From positions 2,914,001-2,978,000 of the forward strand of contig NZ_CP046654.1 in NCBI RefSeq assembly GCF_009759685.1: 64,000 nt of DNA. Reading direction: 5' to 3'. The notes beneath the pieces are model-generated. The model was not told where the DNA came from, did no database searches, and was given only the letters and a program-made list of their open reading frames with translations. Origin of the DNA: Acinetobacter baumannii. Lineage in GTDB: Bacteria; Pseudomonadota; Gammaproteobacteria; Pseudomonadales; Moraxellaceae. The position numbers were made by a program, and so were the translations under genes. Numbering within the stretch: the first letter of the stretch is position 1; every line of letters starts with the position of its first letter. Of this stretch, positions 61,912 to 64,000 are shown piece after piece.

Positions 61912-62291
61912 GTAATGAAAAATTTGAAAAGGGTTTAGCAATCCGTAAACAAGTTCTTGGTGAAGAATATGTAAATAATTCAATCAACAATGCCGATGAA
62001 TTTAACCTTCCTCTTCAAGAATTAGTCACTGAATATTGCTGGGGAGCTGTTTGGGGGCGTGAAGAATTAAGTAAGCCTGAGCGCAGTTTAATTAATTTGG
62101 CAATGATCTCAGCTTTAAATCGTCCGCATGAATTAAAACTACATGTTAAAGGTGCACTTCGAAATGGTGTACCTAAAGAGAAAATTCGTGAAGTGCTTTT
62201 GCAGGTTGCAATTTACTGTGGCGTGCCTGCTGCTGTAGATAGTTTTCGAATTGCTAAAGAGGCAATTAAAGAGTTTGAATCTGAGCAATAA
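61908..62291 (+). CDS. Carboxymuconolactone decarboxylase (CMD) family protein
   Basis: This 127-residue AhpD/CMD-fold protein is of the gamma-CMD type (EYCWGAVWGREELSKPERSLINLAMISALNRPHELKLHVKGALRNGVPKEKIREVLLQVAIYCG). It lacks the CxxC pair of AhpD, so a redox role is unlikely. It overlaps the dehydrogenase gene by ATGA. Its reaction in this pathway is unknown; decarboxylation or lactone chemistry of a late intermediate is possible. Confidence 0.87.
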   Translation: MSNEKFEKGLAIRKQVLGEEYVNNSINNADEFNLPLQELVTEYCWGAVWGREELSKPERSLINLAMISALNRPHELKLHVKGALRNGVPKEKIREVLLQVAIYCGVPAAVDSFRIAKEAIKEFESEQ

Positions 62292-62310
62292 ACGTTGGCT
62301 TTGAATATTA

Positions 62311-62344
62311 AAAAAGCCTTGTTCAAGTGGACGAGGCCTTTTTT
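62311..62344. terminator. Bidirectional terminator
   Basis: GCCTTGT (62316-62322) pairs with ACGAGGC (62331-62337), with one wobble, flanked by A5 and T6. It ends the CMD gene and the convergent LysR gene. Confidence 0.85.
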
Positions 62345-62347
62345 ATT

Positions 62348-63259
62348 TTAAGCTTGTTTGTTCAGTTCAGGGGGTAAATGCTGCGCCAAATAATCAATTG
62401 CAAGGCGGGTTTTTAGTGGCATAAAAGGCAATGTAGGCCATACCAAATGAATCGGAAAAGCAGTGCTCGACATGGTGTCTAACACTTGTACCAGCTTACC
62501 GTCCTGTAATTCATTTTGAATGAGCCAGTCGGGTAGCCAAGCGATACCAGCTCCAGCAAGCGCTGCATTTTTAATGGCTTGTAAGTCATTTAAAAGAAGT
62601 TTTGCTTTGGGCTTAATAAAGAAAGGCTCGTCATTTTCCTTTTGAAGTCGCCATTTTTGCATTTGACCAAAATGCGGATCGGCAATAGTAGCGTGCTGGT
62701 CTAAGTCTTCAATATGTTCTACGGGACCAGCTTTATTTAAATAGTCAGGTGAGGCACAAAGTAGCATTCGATGCTCACCAATCGGTTTGGCAACGAGCTG
62801 AGTGGTGTCAGGCAATGCCCCGATTCTTATACATAAATCAAAACCTTCTTCGATCAAGTCTACATTTCGGTCATTAAATGAAATTTCTAACTGTAAGTCC
62901 GCATGTTGATGAGCAAATTTAACCATGAGCGGGGCAGCAAAGAGTTGTCCAAAAAGTACAGGCACAGATATTCTTAATCGACCTGTTGCGTTAATTTTCC
63001 TTTGGTCTAATAAAGCTGCTGCATTTTGTATTTCACTTAATGCTCGACGGCTATGTTCATAAAACAAAGTACCTTCGTCAGTCATGCTGAGTGAACGTGT
63101 TGTTCTTTTAAATAGAACCACACCAAGCTGTTCTTCAAGCCGAGCAATATTTTTACTTATGGCTGAGCGAGTTAAATGCAATTGCTCGGCAGCTTTTACA
63201 AAACTTCCAGCTTCAACCACCGTCACAAATATAGAAATTGCACTTAGCTCATGTTGCAT
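62348..63259 (-). CDS. LysR-family transcriptional regulator
   Basis: The 303-residue LysR protein is of the CrgA-like subgroup, with helix-turn-helix IFVTVVEAGSFVKAAEQLHLTRSAISKNIARLEEQLGVVLFKRTTRSLSMTDEG and the usual ligand domain (VPVLFGQLFAAPLMVKFA). It is divergent from the azoreductase gene 100 bases away and is the likely regulator of that gene, not of the island to its left. Confidence 0.88.
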   Translation of the reverse strand: MQHELSAISIFVTVVEAGSFVKAAEQLHLTRSAISKNIARLEEQLGVVLFKRTTRSLSMTDEGTLFYEHSRRALSEIQNAAALLDQRKINATGRLRISVPVLFGQLFAAPLMVKFAHQHADLQLEISFNDRNVDLIEEGFDLCIRIGALPDTTQLVAKPIGEHRMLLCASPDYLNKAGPVEHIEDLDQHATIADPHFGQMQKWRLQKENDEPFFIKPKAKLLLNDLQAIKNAALAGAGIAWLPDWLIQNELQDGKLVQVLDTMSSTAFPIHLVWPTLPFMPLKTRLAIDYLAQHLPPELNKQA

Positions 63260-63357
63260 GATTGTTGCCTAAAAGGAACCAATGATAAGAAATAATATCA
63301 CCACTGTTGAATTTATTGTGGAGTTAATATGGCTTCATCAAAAACGTGGAGATGGTC

Positions 63358-63954
63358 ATGGCTAAAATATTGGTATTAAAATCCAGCATTATGGGTGAGG
63401 GTTCACAAACCAATCGCCTAATTGATGTCATGCTTGAATATCGAAAAGACCAAGGTTTGCAAGATGACATTACCATACGCAATTTAGCTGAAATGAATCT
63501 GCCTGTATTAGATCTAGAAATTTTTCAGGCGCTTCGTGGGGCTGAAAATGTAAATCAAGACATTCAACGAATCGTTGCTTTGTCGGACGAATTAATTGCT
63601 GAATTAAAAAGCGCTGATTTATTGATCATTGGCGCACCCATGTACAACTTAAATGTCCCGACTCAACTTAAAAACTGGTTTGATTTGGTGGCACGAGTAA
63701 GACAAACATTCCGCTATACCGAAACTTATCCTCAAGGTTTGGTTGAAGGGGTAAAAGCGGTGGTGGTAAGTAGTCGGGGTGGTATTCATGTCGGCCAAGA
63801 AACTGAGGCAGTCACGCCTTATCTCAAAGCAGTGTTAGGGCTAATGGGCATTCATGACGTCGATTTTATATATGCAGAAGGCTTAGACATGCAGGCCTAT
63901 CGCAGCAATGCTTTAGATTTGGCAAGCCAACAAGTCAAAAAATTCGCTATTTAA
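63358..63954 (+). CDS. azoR: FMN-dependent NADH-azoreductase
   Basis: This 198-residue flavodoxin-like AzoR/NQO-fold protein has the phosphate loop ILVLKSSIMGEGSQTNRL, the FMN-binding PMYNLNVPTQLKNWFDLVARV and SSRGGIHVG. The enzyme reduces quinones and azo compounds with NADH. ATG 63358 follows GGAG; the longer GTG start at 63346 contains that site. A LysR regulator gene is divergent. Confidence 0.9.
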   Translation: MAKILVLKSSIMGEGSQTNRLIDVMLEYRKDQGLQDDITIRNLAEMNLPVLDLEIFQALRGAENVNQDIQRIVALSDELIAELKSADLLIIGAPMYNLNVPTQLKNWFDLVARVRQTFRYTETYPQGLVEGVKAVVVSSRGGIHVGQETEAVTPYLKAVLGLMGIHDVDFIYAEGLDMQAYRSNALDLASQQVKKFAI

Positions 63955-63966
63955 AATTATGAGTTG

Positions 63967-64000
63967 AAACTCTTGTACCTCTAATTGATGACAAGAGTTT
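63967..64000 (+). terminator. Terminator of azoR, cut by the window end
   Basis: AAACTCTTGT (63967-63976) and ACAAGAGTTT (63991-64000) form a 10-bp perfect stem. The T tract after it, if present, lies outside the window. Confidence 0.75.

Noticed and set aside
52506..62291. Rut-type uracil degradation operon
   Set aside because: There is a flavin reductase, an LLM enzyme and a RutD-fold hydrolase, but no RutB, RutC or RutE homologue, and the succinate-semialdehyde end product does not fit uracil.

Overview
The window looks like chromosomal DNA of an Acinetobacter, most likely from the A. calcoaceticus-baumannii complex. The reasons are low GC, the gene order of the phenylacetate cluster, the style of the catabolic islands and the terminators. 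This is inference from gene content only; no rRNA or marker gene is present. No tRNA, CRISPR array, complete insertion sequence or integrase was seen.

Layout. 1-6.5 kb holds housekeeping and accessory genes: the tail of an unidentified gene, a CynX-type MFS carrier, a YcaQ-type DNA glycosylase, a GNAT acetyltransferase, QueH, a soxR broken by an in-frame stop just before its iron-sulfur cysteines, a DUF333/I78 inhibitor lipoprotein and a 32-residue membrane microprotein. 7-21 kb is a trans-4-hydroxy-L-proline catabolic region: 2-epimerase, three-part D-hydroxyproline dehydrogenase, DapA-like deaminase, 2-oxoglutarate-semialdehyde dehydrogenase, three transporters, GntR and PAS-AraC regulators and a serine ammonia-lyase. 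A palindrome centred on GTATAC recurs at its promoters. 21-35 kb is the complete phenylacetate pathway: paaZ, then divergently paaABCDEFGHJK-X-Y-I. 35-41 kb is an AT-rich accessory island of orphan genes (SUFU-like lipoprotein, Sel1 repeats, Cys-rich protein, OLD-like ATPase/TOPRIM nuclease) that ends at a C4-antisense-RNA-like, satellite-phage-type segment.

41-49.3 kb holds TetR, AraC and LysR regulators, a divergent esterase-like hydrolase, and a CoA-transferase, HMG-CoA-lyase-like, MFS transporter set. 49.6-51.3 kb is a membrane-anchored catalase-like peroxidase with a cytochrome b561. 51.4-62.3 kb is the most interesting block. It is a GntR-controlled catabolic island with an AA_synth protein, an alpha/beta hydrolase, a flavin reductase with an odd C-terminal extension, an LLM flavin monooxygenase, an aldehyde dehydrogenase, an NCS1 permease behind a structured leader, and a porin. 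A second unit holds succinate-semialdehyde dehydrogenase and a CMD-family protein. A shared operator (GTATTATGGTA/TACCATAATAC) ties the two units together. The enzyme set fits oxidative opening of a pyridine-like N-heterocycle down to succinate. 62.3-64 kb holds a LysR regulator divergent from an azoreductase.

Limits: family calls rest on motifs and recall, not on searches. Starts were moved from the longest frame where a Shine-Dalgarno sequence or family length argued for it, and this is noted in each entry.
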